Source: Marvania coccoides (lineage: Eukaryota > Chlorophyta > Trebouxiophyceae > Chlorellales > Chlorellaceae). From it: DNA of 64,000 bases. Positions 43,295 through 53,604 of the stretch are shown in pieces (within the stretch, counting starts at the first letter, position 1; each line of letters begins with the position of its first letter). The stretch covers positions 1,116,001 through 1,180,000 of the forward strand of contig OY978097.1 of NCBI GenBank assembly GCA_963854735.1, written 5' to 3'. The position numbers were made by a program, and so were the translations under genes. The notes under the pieces were generated by a model that saw only the letters and a program-made list of their open reading frames with translations, was not told where the DNA came from and ran no database searches.

Positions 43295-43482
43295 TTAATT
43301 ATCCTCGGTGCTTATCGGGCATATGAATTAACAGAAGTGACTGGACGCAGGAAACCTTTGAGTAGGAACCGTGCACCTACTATAGGCGTCCTCCCCCTGG
43401 GGTCTCTTTAAATCTTATTTTTGTTGAGAAATAAGACTGAGTTTAATTATCCTCGGTGCTTATCGGGCATATGAATTAACAG
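43295..43482. repeat. Two identical 40-bp direct repeats, 148 bp apart
   Basis: Bases 43295-43334 recur exactly at 43443-43482 (TTAATTATCC ... AATTAACAG). They lie in the tail-to-tail spacer between the ubiquitin-like and YebC genes. An extra copy of the ATTAACAG end occurs at 43281. The origin could be a local duplication or a small element; no terminal inverted repeats were seen. Confidence 0.85.
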
Positions 43483-43506
43483 TTATCCTTCAATTGAATT
43501 GAGCAA

Positions 43507-44462
43507 TTACTGGAAGTTTGAATATACAGCATCGACATCGTCCACCGCCAGCAGCTTCTCCATCATGGTCTCATTCGCCGCAAAGTCCTCGTCGCTGGGG
43601 GCCACCTCCGCCAGGGGAGTGTACACAAGGCCGCTCGCCTCCATATTCAACTTCATCCCCTGGCTCGCCAGACTGCTGCTGACCGCTGAAAACGACTCCA
43701 ACGAGCATAGCACTTTGTACCCTTCCAAGTTTCCATCGTCGTCGTTGGCTGGCATCATGTCGGAGGCACCGGCATCCAGTGCCGCCTCCAGCGCCGCATC
43801 TTCGTCCTCGCTGGGGTCCACCATGATGAGACCGGTGCGAGAGAAGTTGAACAGCACGCTGCCCGAGTCTGCCATCTTTCCTCCGCTCTTTGTGACCGCT
43901 GTGCGCACGTCGGAGGCGGTTCGGTTGACGTTGTCGGTGAGGGCCTCAATGATGAACCCAGTGCCGCCAGGACCTGGTAAATAGATGGAGGAACCGAGGT
44001 TTCGATAAAAACGAATGGGGGCAATTGTAAGTGTACACTATTTTGATAGAGGAGAGGAAAATGTGAAGACTCGCCGTACGCCTCGTACACCATTTCACTG
44101 AAATCTGCCGAGTTCTTTTCAGATGCCTTTTTTAGGTTGCGGTCGATAATGTCGACGGGCAGCTGCGCCAGTTTGGCCTGATGGAGGACCTCTCTCAGGC
44201 GGGAGTTGGCAATAGGGTCGGCCCCACCGGAACGCACCGCCTGGGCAATGAGCTTGCCGATCTTGCCGTACAACTTGGCCTTGGCTGCGTCTGTCTTGCC
44301 CTTTTTAGTGGCAATTTTGGCTGATCGCCGGCCCATGGCCACAATTTGGGAGACATGGAATGGCCGAACTTGGCGCATTGATGGCGCAGCAAGCGGCATG
44401 CTGCTGCCACGAAATGCCTGCCTGCTTGTATGAAGTGTAAAGTTCATGGCGATTCTCAACAT
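43507..44462 (-). CDS. YebC/TACO1-family protein, probably mitochondrial
   Basis: Two exons (44462-44075, 43973-43507) give 284 residues. After an N-terminal 40 residues rich in Arg, Ser and Met (mitochondrial-type presequence) come the family landmarks [59 protein letters not shown], and GSVLFNF. TACO1 promotes mitochondrial translation; bacterial YebC proteins act on translation or transcription. The intron has a GC donor (GCGAGT): only this junction restores YGPGG and the frame. The next GT downstream would shift the frame. Confidence 0.93.
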
Positions 44463-44728
44463 AAAAGTAAACTAATTAAGACTAGATAAATTCACAAAAT
44501 AAAGTAGAATTGGCAGGCAAGGTGGGTTCTGCAAGCCTTGGATGCAGATTGTAATGTTTGAATATGCCAATGCGTGTGGAAAAAGCTCGCAACGTCGGCC
44601 CATATAGATAGAGCCTGTGATGGAAAGATTTGACTAAAAGTCAAACATTTCTACGCCTTCTATAGGCATCTGAACGAGGCCTTCTGAAGCTATACGTATC
44701 AGACGTAATACATACTACTGACTGCAAA
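44463..44728. promoter_or_regulatory. Shared divergent promoter region, YebC / TPR protein
   Basis: A 266-bp spacer between opposed start codons; no specific element recognised. Confidence 0.4.
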
Positions 44729-46265
44729 ATGGACGAGGACGCTGCGGCACAGCAGCTGAAACTTGCTGGTGATGAATGTGAGCAATCTACAAAATTAAAT
44801 AGTATTGCATTTCTCCGTTGCTCGACATCATACAACTACCCAATTATACTGCAGCTTTGCGAGCCCAGAGGTATGAGGAGGCTCGACTCACGTACGCCCT
44901 GGCCTTGGAGCAGACGCCTGACGATCCGTATTTGCTGAGCAACAAGAGCCTTGTAGCCCTAAAACTAGGTACAGATGGCAGCAAAAAACCAATTATTCGT
45001 TTGCATAATGTGTAACCATTCTATTTCTTACTACAGGCCTGCATGCCGAAGCCGTCGACATGGCAGAACAAGCCCTGGCCATTCTGCTGGCCGATCCCTC
45101 ATCCCACCCGGCCACAGAGGTGGCAAAGGCCTTCCACCGGAAGGCGCAAGCTGAAACTGTTGCTGGCGACGTGGTCCACTCACTGAAGACCTACAAGGAG
45201 GGCCTCGCCCGCTGCGGCGGCAACGAAGGCTTGGCTGCGGCAGCGCGCCTCACTCTGGACCAGGTGAACCCCCGCTGGCTGGCCGTCTACTGGGCGCGCA
45301 TGGTGGCTTCAGCGCAGGCACCCCACCCCCTCTCTTCCCGCGATGGCAAGCTCCTGAAACTCGTGCCTCAGCAGCACCGCATGAACGAGGCCCAGCTGCA
45401 GGTTCACATCGAGGACATGCTGGTACAGGACGACACCTGGATGGAAGAGTCCAAGGATCTTGTGTGCGCAGTGTGGTCTGAGGCACGCTCGCTTGGTAAA
45501 GCCGAGGTTGCATTTTTTCGCGCAGCTGCGTACTTGCAAGCCGGCAACGCGGACCAAGCCCAGCGCGACGCCTGGACTGCGATAATTTACGGCCCCAAAG
45601 ACGAAAATGATAAGCCCGCGTGGGCAGCAGCCCTGATGCTGCATTCTGCCGCTCTTGAAGCTGGCGGCAACAATGTCCCTGCGCTGATGGACGCTGCGAG
45701 GGCGGTAGCGCTGGCTCCAGTCTGGTGTCTGGCTGAAGATAGTGTAGAGCGTCTCTCTCGCCGCGTGCCCGAGCACTACGCTGAAGCAGTGCGTTCTCGG
45801 GGCGCTGCAGGGTTGGAGGATATCCTTGCTGCTGAGCGGGAGCGGGAACTGCCTCCGTTCATGAAGCCCCGCCCAAAATACTACTACTACTACGAGTGGA
45901 TGCGGCGGCGCATCGAGGCGCGGCATCCAGAGCTGCCTGAGCCTGTGATGGACAAACTGCTGACGCTGGATGCAAACGAGCTGGAGCTGCTGCTGCAGTA
46001 CCCCGAAGCCATCGATGGCACTGTCAAGATGCTCACCGGGGTGCTGCAGGAGCAGGGGGAGGCGGCTCTGACCACCGCGGCGGTGCCGTTGTTGAGCTGG
46101 GAGGCAATGAAAGAGATGGAGGCAAAAGCGGCGATGCCGCTCATTGTTGGAACTGCGCAGGAAGTGCGGCCATCTCTGGAGGGCGTAGCAGCCCCATCTG
46201 GAGCTCTTTCGGCTGCCCATGAGGCCGGAGAGAACAGCGGCGGGCAACTGCTGGGTCTGGACTGA
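44729..46265 (+). CDS. Tetratricopeptide-repeat protein, function unknown
   Basis: Three exons (44729-44777, 44855-44968, 45037-46265) give 463 residues. Residues about 1-110 are TPRs (LRAQRYEEARLTYALALEQTPDDPYLLSNKSLVALKLG; EVAKAFHRKAQAETVAGD). A second helical repeat block lies near 220-290 (AAYLQAGNADQAQRDAWTAI). Around residue 330 is a notable run PKYYYYYEWMRRRIEARHP. The remaining 130 residues are helical and acidic. No catalytic domain is visible. I do not recognise a named family; a co-chaperone or scaffold role is only a guess from the TPRs. Confidence 0.82.
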
Positions 46266-46368
46266 TATCATGTATCAGATTATAGCGAAGCAAGTACAAA
46301 ACAAAATAAATGGTATATAAATTATTTGAAATTAAAATGCAAATGAACTCATAAAAAAATATTGGTGT

Positions 46369-47518
46369 TTATTTCGATTCGGTCTTGAGCAGCTCGCGTT
46401 TCGTATGCAGCTCTCGCAAGAAGGAAGGTGACCCCAGGTTGCAGTGACCCTCATCAGGCTCTTTCGTGCTGCTCACTAGCTGCTCCAGCACCTCCCTGTC
46501 GTAGAATTTCCCGCTCGTTTCCCGATTTTCTTGCATCTCTGCTCTGAGCCATTCCGCGGTTTGCTCATCGAAATGCGCGCTCAATATCTCTTTGACCGCA
46601 GCTTCCTTCTTCAGGCTCACGAACGTGATCTTTTCCTTGGTTTTGGGGTCAATAAATGGCTTGAGTGCGCTCCACAGCGTGTTGAATAAAACCGGGGCAT
46701 CCACGACCCAAAATTGGCCCAGACGCTCGGGGTAGTGGGTGGCAGCCAGGTGCAAGAAGACGCGCGCCAGCCGAGGGTCGCCTGGAAAGCAGCCGTGAAG
46801 AAAAAGAAGTTATGAGGAGAAAGTGCTCAGTGAAAAGTTGTTTTAACTGTCCATGCTATCTATCTTTTTGCTCAAAAACTCACAGTCCCTGATTGAAAAG
46901 CCGTGAAAGTCCAGCAGCCAGCACCACTGCTCCACCCCTGGCGGCATCGCCCGAATGGCGCTCTCAAACACTTCAATCATGTGCTTGCGGTTGTCTTCGA
47001 TGCTTTTGTTATTTGCCAACGCGAGACAAGAGTATATGACGGGTCTGCGTGATTAAATATTTATCGAAAATTAGCACAGTGCGGATAAATAAAGGTCTGA
47101 ATGAGTATAATAAAGATATTTACCTCTCGGTTAGGTCTCTGCATGCCACGTGCATGTAGTGGCTGGAGGGGTCTGCCAAGCACGCTGGGCACACCATTTC
47201 CTGCGGATTCTCCTCGTGCCACCATGCCAAGGTGCTTCTCAGTCTTCGAATAGCATGCTTGGCGTCCATTGCCGAAGCGCAAAGATAACGCAGCACCATG
47301 TCATCAGCGACGGCCGCATTCTCCTCGGGGGTGAGCTGGCTTCGGACATCTGCAATCTCCTCTCTACTGCCAGCAGCAGCTACAGCGCCTAAAGAGTCAC
47401 GACAGTCAGCAGCGGCATCTGGCAGGGAGTTGGTGGGCAGGGGCTCTTCCGCCAACGAGTCTGCGGCCAGATTGCAGGACCCATTGCTCAACTGGTCATC
47501 GCGGGCGCCTGTCTCCAT
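46369..47518 (-). CDS. CRAL-TRIO (SEC14-like) lipid-transfer protein
   Basis: Three exons (47518-47124, 47044-46884, 46781-46369) give 322 residues. The CRAL-TRIO-N helices hold LRYLCASAMDAKHAIRRLRSTLAWW. The lipid-binding domain follows with RPVIYSCLALANN, WCWLLDFHGFSIRD, HYPERLGQFWVVDAPVLFNTLW, and KPFIDPKTKEKITFV. The order and spacing match SEC14-like proteins that exchange phosphatidylinositol or related lipids between membranes. No GOLD domain follows, so it is not a patellin. About 60 N-terminal residues are acidic and probably disordered. Confidence 0.94.
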
Positions 47519-47772
47519 TGTTCCAAGCCCGAAAAATATTTGAATCTCAGTTCGAAGAAGTTACGTGATGTGATCGAAGGAAGAGGGCGATGGTCTCAAT
47601 GCTCGTTCTGTAAGCGTAGATCGCTACTGCGAATAATATAAACAGTGTAAAAATATTGAAATGCCCGCTGCATTGATCGAAAATAGCCTCATGTCACCCC
47701 TCGTTTCACATTTCAAAACATTTTATATGTTAATTTATTTTCCTTTGGTGAATTGTTTCACCATCGTGTTCC
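47519..47772. promoter_or_regulatory. Shared divergent promoter region, CRAL-TRIO / NNRE-PNPOx
   Basis: A 254-bp spacer between opposed start codons; AT-rich on the NNRE side. Confidence 0.4.
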
Positions 47773-49467
47773 ATGCGACTAGCTGGCCTCGCACAGCGAT
47801 GCCTTTTCTCTACTGTTCGACTCAAAATTGATCCACCTCAGCAGCTCTTTCGCACAACGCTTCACTCTCGCGCACCCCAGCTCAGGCAATTCGCTCATCA
47901 CTGCAGAGCCATGAGCGTGCAGGCTGGGCAGGAAGTGTCTTTGCTGTGAGAATGAATGAGCGGTCCTCGTCGCCGCTCGCCTTTCCTACCTCTCACCTCA
48001 AGGCCTACCTCGCTCATTCAACCCTCTTCTGTATCGCAGGGGACAAACGGCCGCCCAGCAGCTGGACGAAGATCTCATGGGCCCTCTGGGCTTTTCGGTT
48101 GACCAGCTCATGGAGTTGGCTGGGCTTTCCGTGGCATCTGCCATCATCGCTGAATTCCCTCCGACAACCCACCCCCGCGTGCTCGTGCTGGCAGGCCCCG
48201 GCAACAATGGTGGCGACGGACTCGTGGCAGCCCGCCATCTCCACCACTTTGGCTACTCCGTCAGCATGTAAGTACTATTAATAACATTTTTCCCTTGAAA
48301 GAAGGGAATTCTTCAACCAAAAGAATGCTTGCTTGCAGCTGCTACCCCCGTCGGACGGACCGCCCGCTGTACCACGGCCTCGTCACACAGTGTCGCTCCC
48401 TGGGGCTGCCCTTTATCGACACAGAAGAGGCTCTGGTGGGCGGATACAGCTCCTATTCCGATATTGTCGTCGACGCCCTGTTTGGATTCAGTTTCAAGGG
48501 GGCCCCTCGCCCGCCCTTTGACGCGCTGATCGCCGCCATGACCCCTCCCGCTTCCCCGCCGGTGGTGGTCGCGGTTGACGTTCCCAGCGGGTGGGACGTC
48601 GAGGGGGGCAACGTTGACAGCACCGGCCTTGCGCCAGACATGCTGGTTTCCCTCACAGCGCCCAAGCTCTGCGCCCGCGCCTTCACCGGGAAGCACCACT
48701 ACCTGGGAGGCAGGTTTGTGCCCCCAGAAATCGTGACAAAGTACGGACTGAAGATCCCGAGATACCCCGGAGCGGAGCAGTGCGTGAAACTGGGAGGCGC
48801 TCCTGCCGCGCCCCCCTCCGTGGCCGACATGCGGATTTCGTACTCTGTGGGCGCGCTGGAGGAGTCCACCACCCCAAGCGACCCCTGGGCGCTGTTTGCA
48901 GAGTGGTTTGAAGCCGCGAAAGACTGCAAGGCGGTGGTGGAGCCCAATGCGATGGCGTTGGCCTCCGTGGACGCCCACACGGGGGCTCCGTCCCAGCGAT
49001 TCTTGCTCATGAAGGGATTCGGCCCCCGAGGGGTGACATTTTACACGAATTACGACAGCAGGAAGGGCGGGGAGCTGGAGGCCAACCCTCGCGCGGCTGT
49101 GGCGTTCTGGTGGCCGGCGCTGGAGCGGCAGGTGCGGTTCGAGGGCAGTGTTGAGCGCGTGCCTGCAGAAGAGAGCGACTCGTACTGGAATTCCAGGCCT
49201 TGGGGGCACCAGGTGGGGGGCCTGGCCAGCCGGCAGTCTTCGGTCATTCCTGGTGGCAGGCCGGAGCTGGAGGCGCAACTGGAGGCGGCGCAGGCGGCGC
49301 ATCCCGAGTCTGAGGGTCCCGTCCCTCGGCCGGCACACTGGGGGGGGTACTGTCTGCGTCCCGAGAGAGTTGAGTTTTGGCAAGGGCGGGCCTCGCGGCT
49401 GCATGACCGGCTGAGGTACTCGAAAGACCAAGGGGCCAAGTGGAAGCGAGAGCGGTTGGCGCCGTAG
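47773..49467 (+). CDS. PDX3: Fusion of NAD(P)HX epimerase and pyridoxamine/pyridoxine 5'-phosphate oxidase
   Basis: Three exons (47773-47945, 48040-48267, 48339-49467) give 509 residues. An Arg-rich, acid-poor N terminus (about 45 residues) resembles an organellar targeting peptide. Residues about 50-280 are the YjeF_N epimerase that repairs hydrated NAD(P)H ([30 protein letters not shown]). Residues about 300-509 are the FMN-dependent oxidase that makes pyridoxal 5'-phosphate in vitamin B6 salvage ([42 protein letters not shown] end). The same fusion is known as PDX3 in plants, which supports a green-lineage host. Confidence 0.96.
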
Positions 49468-49790
49468 TCAAGAGAGCGACAACAGGAGGTTCTGGAGAGA
49501 CAAGCATGCCCTGGCCGCTTCTTTATTATGGAAATATGGAAATAAATTAGCTTATTGCTGTCGGGATGCCATGTAATTAAACGAATACAGGTCTTACAAG
49601 GTTGGAAAAGTTTAAGTGCAGCAAACAGGAATTTTTTATAAGTTTAAAATAAAAGAGAGGAAATCCCCGCTCACAAACGAAGAAGAATGAACAAGGTATA
49701 TCTAAATTTCCTTTCGTTTTATGGTTTTTTCTTTCCTTGATAGAGGTGTGCAAAAAAAAGAAAACTCTCTAAGAAAGAAAACAATAATCA
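49468..49790. other. Convergent 3' spacer, NNRE-PNPOx / CPN20
   Basis: AT-rich, with both 3' UTRs and no gene. Confidence 0.5.
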
Positions 49791-50562
49791 CTACGCCACC
49801 GTGGCCAGGATGTCGCTGTCGCGCACCACAATGTAGTTCTTGCCGTCGGTGCCCTCAAACTCGGAGCCGCTGAACTTGGAGTACAGCACGGAGGATCCCA
49901 CGGCCACGGAGGGGGCGGTGGTCTCCTCTCCCTCGCCAGCACGGCCGGGGCCCACAGCCACCACCTTGCCGATAGTGGGCTTGTCCTTGGAGGCCTCAGT
50001 CAGCAGAAGCCCCCCCGTGGTAGTGTCCCCAGCCTCTGCCACCTCCAGGAGCACGCGGTCCTGCAGCGGCTTCAGAGCGGAGATGTCGTCGCCGCCGGAC
50101 AGCACGCCAATCACGTCGTCCTCCTTCAGGATGATGTGTGCCGCGCCGCTGAGCTCCACCTCGGTGCCTGCGTATTTGGAGTAGACCACGCGGTCGCCAG
50201 ACTTGACGGCAGCAGCGGAGGTGGAGACGACGTCGCCCTGGGTGGGCTTTTTCTGGGCGGAGGTGGGGAGCAGGATGCCGCTGGTGGTCTGCGCCTCGGG
50301 CTCCACGGCCTTGACCAGCACGCGGTCGCCCACAGGGGTCACGGTCTTGATCTGCAGACGAAACAAATGTGGAATGATTGGTGGATTTTAGTGAGATTGG
50401 AGTTGCGATGGGGCGATGGCGGGGGTAATTGGACGCAGTGTGTAATTGAGGTTGAAATGCGCGTACCTCTGCGGGGAGAGCAGTCGCGGCACGCACAGAG
50501 ACGGATGTTCTGCGGGGTGCTGGAGCCACCGAAGGCTTGGCCGAGACGAAGGCGCGCTGCAT
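49791..50562 (-). CDS. CPN20: Chloroplast co-chaperonin 20 with two GroES domains
   Basis: Two exons (50562-50467, 50351-49791) give 218 residues. Exon 1 (32 codons) encodes a transit-peptide-like sequence (MQRAFVSAKPSVAPAPRRTS). Two tandem Cpn10 domains follow: TPVGDRVLVKAVEPEAQTTSG with its mobile loop, then KPLQDRVLLEVAEAGDTTTGG with a second mobile loop. Each half ends with a conserved KYAG/KFSG...VLY strand pattern. It caps the plastid Cpn60 chaperonin. The double domain is specific to plastid-bearing lineages. Confidence 0.97.
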
Positions 50563-51249
50563 TGTAATTTTTGGTATTAAATAAAGAAAAAAACACACAA
50601 TGTGCTTTATAAAGTGCAAAATGCCATCAGAGTTCTCGAACGCCGGCAAAGCTGGAAAGATAGGATGTGAGAGAATTTTTTTTCTGTTGCAGGCATTATT
50701 TTTTACTCCCTCCGTGCAAGCCTCAGGACAAGTTGTGGAGGATTAACAAGTGATGGCCTGGGCCAGCTTTTGACATGTTCAATTTGACTAACTCTCTGCC
50801 TGCCACCGCCACCGCCGAGTAGACTGCCGATGGTAACACAGGTCACAGCATCAAGGACATGAAATTTACTGGAAATACTTCATGGCATCAATGGAAGGTC
50901 AGAGAGGTCCTGCCCGGGGTTTGTCTGTGACTCGTCGGAGACGGTGACCAGAAATCCCCATGCCTGGGGGCGTACTCCTCCCAGAGCCTCCCATGTCCTG
51001 CTCTGAGGGTGTTTTTTTATTAAAAAGAAGTGCCTGAAAAGCCGGTGCGGTGCGACACTCATCTTCAAAAGCCCAGCCTTTCACATAATGCCTCTCTTCG
51101 CATGTTCGTTTTCCTATTGTTTCTGTCCCAAAATATTTTCTCGGAACAACCCGGATAAACATTTTTAGTATCGAACACAGTAAACACAGCGCATAGACAA
51201 AAAAACTCTTTTGTTTTTTTTTTTGACATTTTTGACATAGGGAAAATCG
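50563..51249. promoter_or_regulatory. Divergent spacer, CPN20 / ARF
   Basis: At 687 bp this is the longest head-to-head spacer in the window. Short non-coding frames only. No element recognised. Confidence 0.4.
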
Positions 51250-52309
<1,060 letters not shown>

Positions 52310-52599
52310 CATGGCACCCCAGGCAGCAGCAGCAGCGGCGCTCTTTCTTCGGTTGTTTCTTTTGCCGCCGCCACTCCATTTAATTTTCTATTCGCACTGC
52401 CTATCTACCTATCCCTTCTTAAACCGTAATCTTCGCTCTTTCTTTTGCCGCCAATGTGGCCTGCAAACTGTTGCCCTCCTTTGAAAGGAACTGAGAGGGT
52501 GCCAGCGGCCTTAAGAAAAAAATGTAAAATTTCATTGAATTCATCGATTCTCTTAAGAGCGATTTAAGATCTTAAAAAAATATTAAAAATGCTTCAACC

Positions 52600-53370
52600 T
52601 TGTCAACATTGCCACGCGCCATGAACAGCAACGCTGAGCTTTATTACACCAAAATCACGACTGATCACAAATCAGATTATATCGTGAGCACGCAATTCTT
52701 CCCGAAGGGCGCCGACGTGGAGCAGGGCTACATGAACATCGACCTAACCGACGGCAAATTATATTGGAGGGCCCTCTCCGTCACAGCGCAATCGCTAAAC
52801 AACGTTGCTACCAGCACCGTCCGCCATACTCTCCAAGCCTTGACCGACAAGAATCCCCCAAAGCCAGAGGAACACGAGGCGTCGTACACCTTTAGGTTCA
52901 CCCCCGATGGCGAGAAGCCTGGGGTGAAGGTGTTTAGTATTCACTACACTGAAAAAAAGCAAGGCACGCGGCTGAACGTAGAGCTGCAGGCGCCCGCGCT
53001 CCCCAAAGTCGAAATACTGTCCACCATGACACGTCTGCTTCGCAACTCCAAGCGCCTGCGCACCGCCACGGAGCAGCTGCGGCAGCTGCGGGACGATTTG
53101 GAGGCGACTGCGGCGGAGCTGCAACGGCTGGTGGACACCCGGCACAAAACGGACAAGGCTGCGCAAAGAGAGGTGTATGCTGGCGCTGCGGAGGCGCTGA
53201 ACGAGCGAAAGCACCGCCTGCAGGCGGTGGCTGGAGTTCCCGAGGCGGTGGAGCTAGAAAACGAATTAGAGGAGGAGGAGATGCAAGCAGAAAGCTCACC
53301 ACGGAGGCGCCGCGAAGAAGAGAGCGACGAGGAGAACGTTCCAACCAAGGAACGGACCCACCAACCCTGA
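52600..53370 (+). CDS. XRCC4: XRCC4 homologue (non-homologous end joining)
   Basis: An intronless gene of 256 residues from the first ATG; the ATG at 52621 is a plausible alternative. The N-terminal head domain lines up with XRCC4: GYMNIDLTDGKLYWRALSV and YTFRFTPDGEKPG...RLNVELQAPALPKVE. The stalk coiled coil follows (residues about 145-215), ending with VYAGAAEALNERKHRLQ, which resembles the conserved VLNEKK segment of XRCC4. The tail is acidic with a basic cluster (SPRRRREEESDEEN) that could be a nuclear signal and CK2 site. XRCC4 holds DNA ligase IV at double-strand breaks. Identification rests on the three conserved segments in the right order. Confidence 0.82.
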   Translation: MSTLPRAMNSNAELYYTKITTDHKSDYIVSTQFFPKGADVEQGYMNIDLTDGKLYWRALSVTAQSLNNVATSTVRHTLQALTDKNPPKPEEHEASYTFRFTPDGEKPGVKVFSIHYTEKKQGTRLNVELQAPALPKVEILSTMTRLLRNSKRLRTATEQLRQLRDDLEATAAELQRLVDTRHKTDKAAQREVYAGAAEALNERKHRLQAVAGVPEAVELENELEEEEMQAESSPRRRREEESDEENVPTKERTHQP

Positions 53371-53604
53371 ATGAATGAATGAGTTGTTACCCACACCTTT
53401 TTTATGATCCTTTGCTTCATACATACGCTCTCGTTTTCCTGACGAATAAAAGAATGATTTTTACAGTAGCCTTTTTCCCCCAAATTGCGCGCATTTCTGG
53501 AGGACTGTGCCCGGAGCCCGGCGGGCCTTGAAGCTTCTAATTTCCCCATCGTCAGTGAGCACAACAAGCAAGTCAACATTCAGGGCGATGAATCCATCAA
53601 TTCA

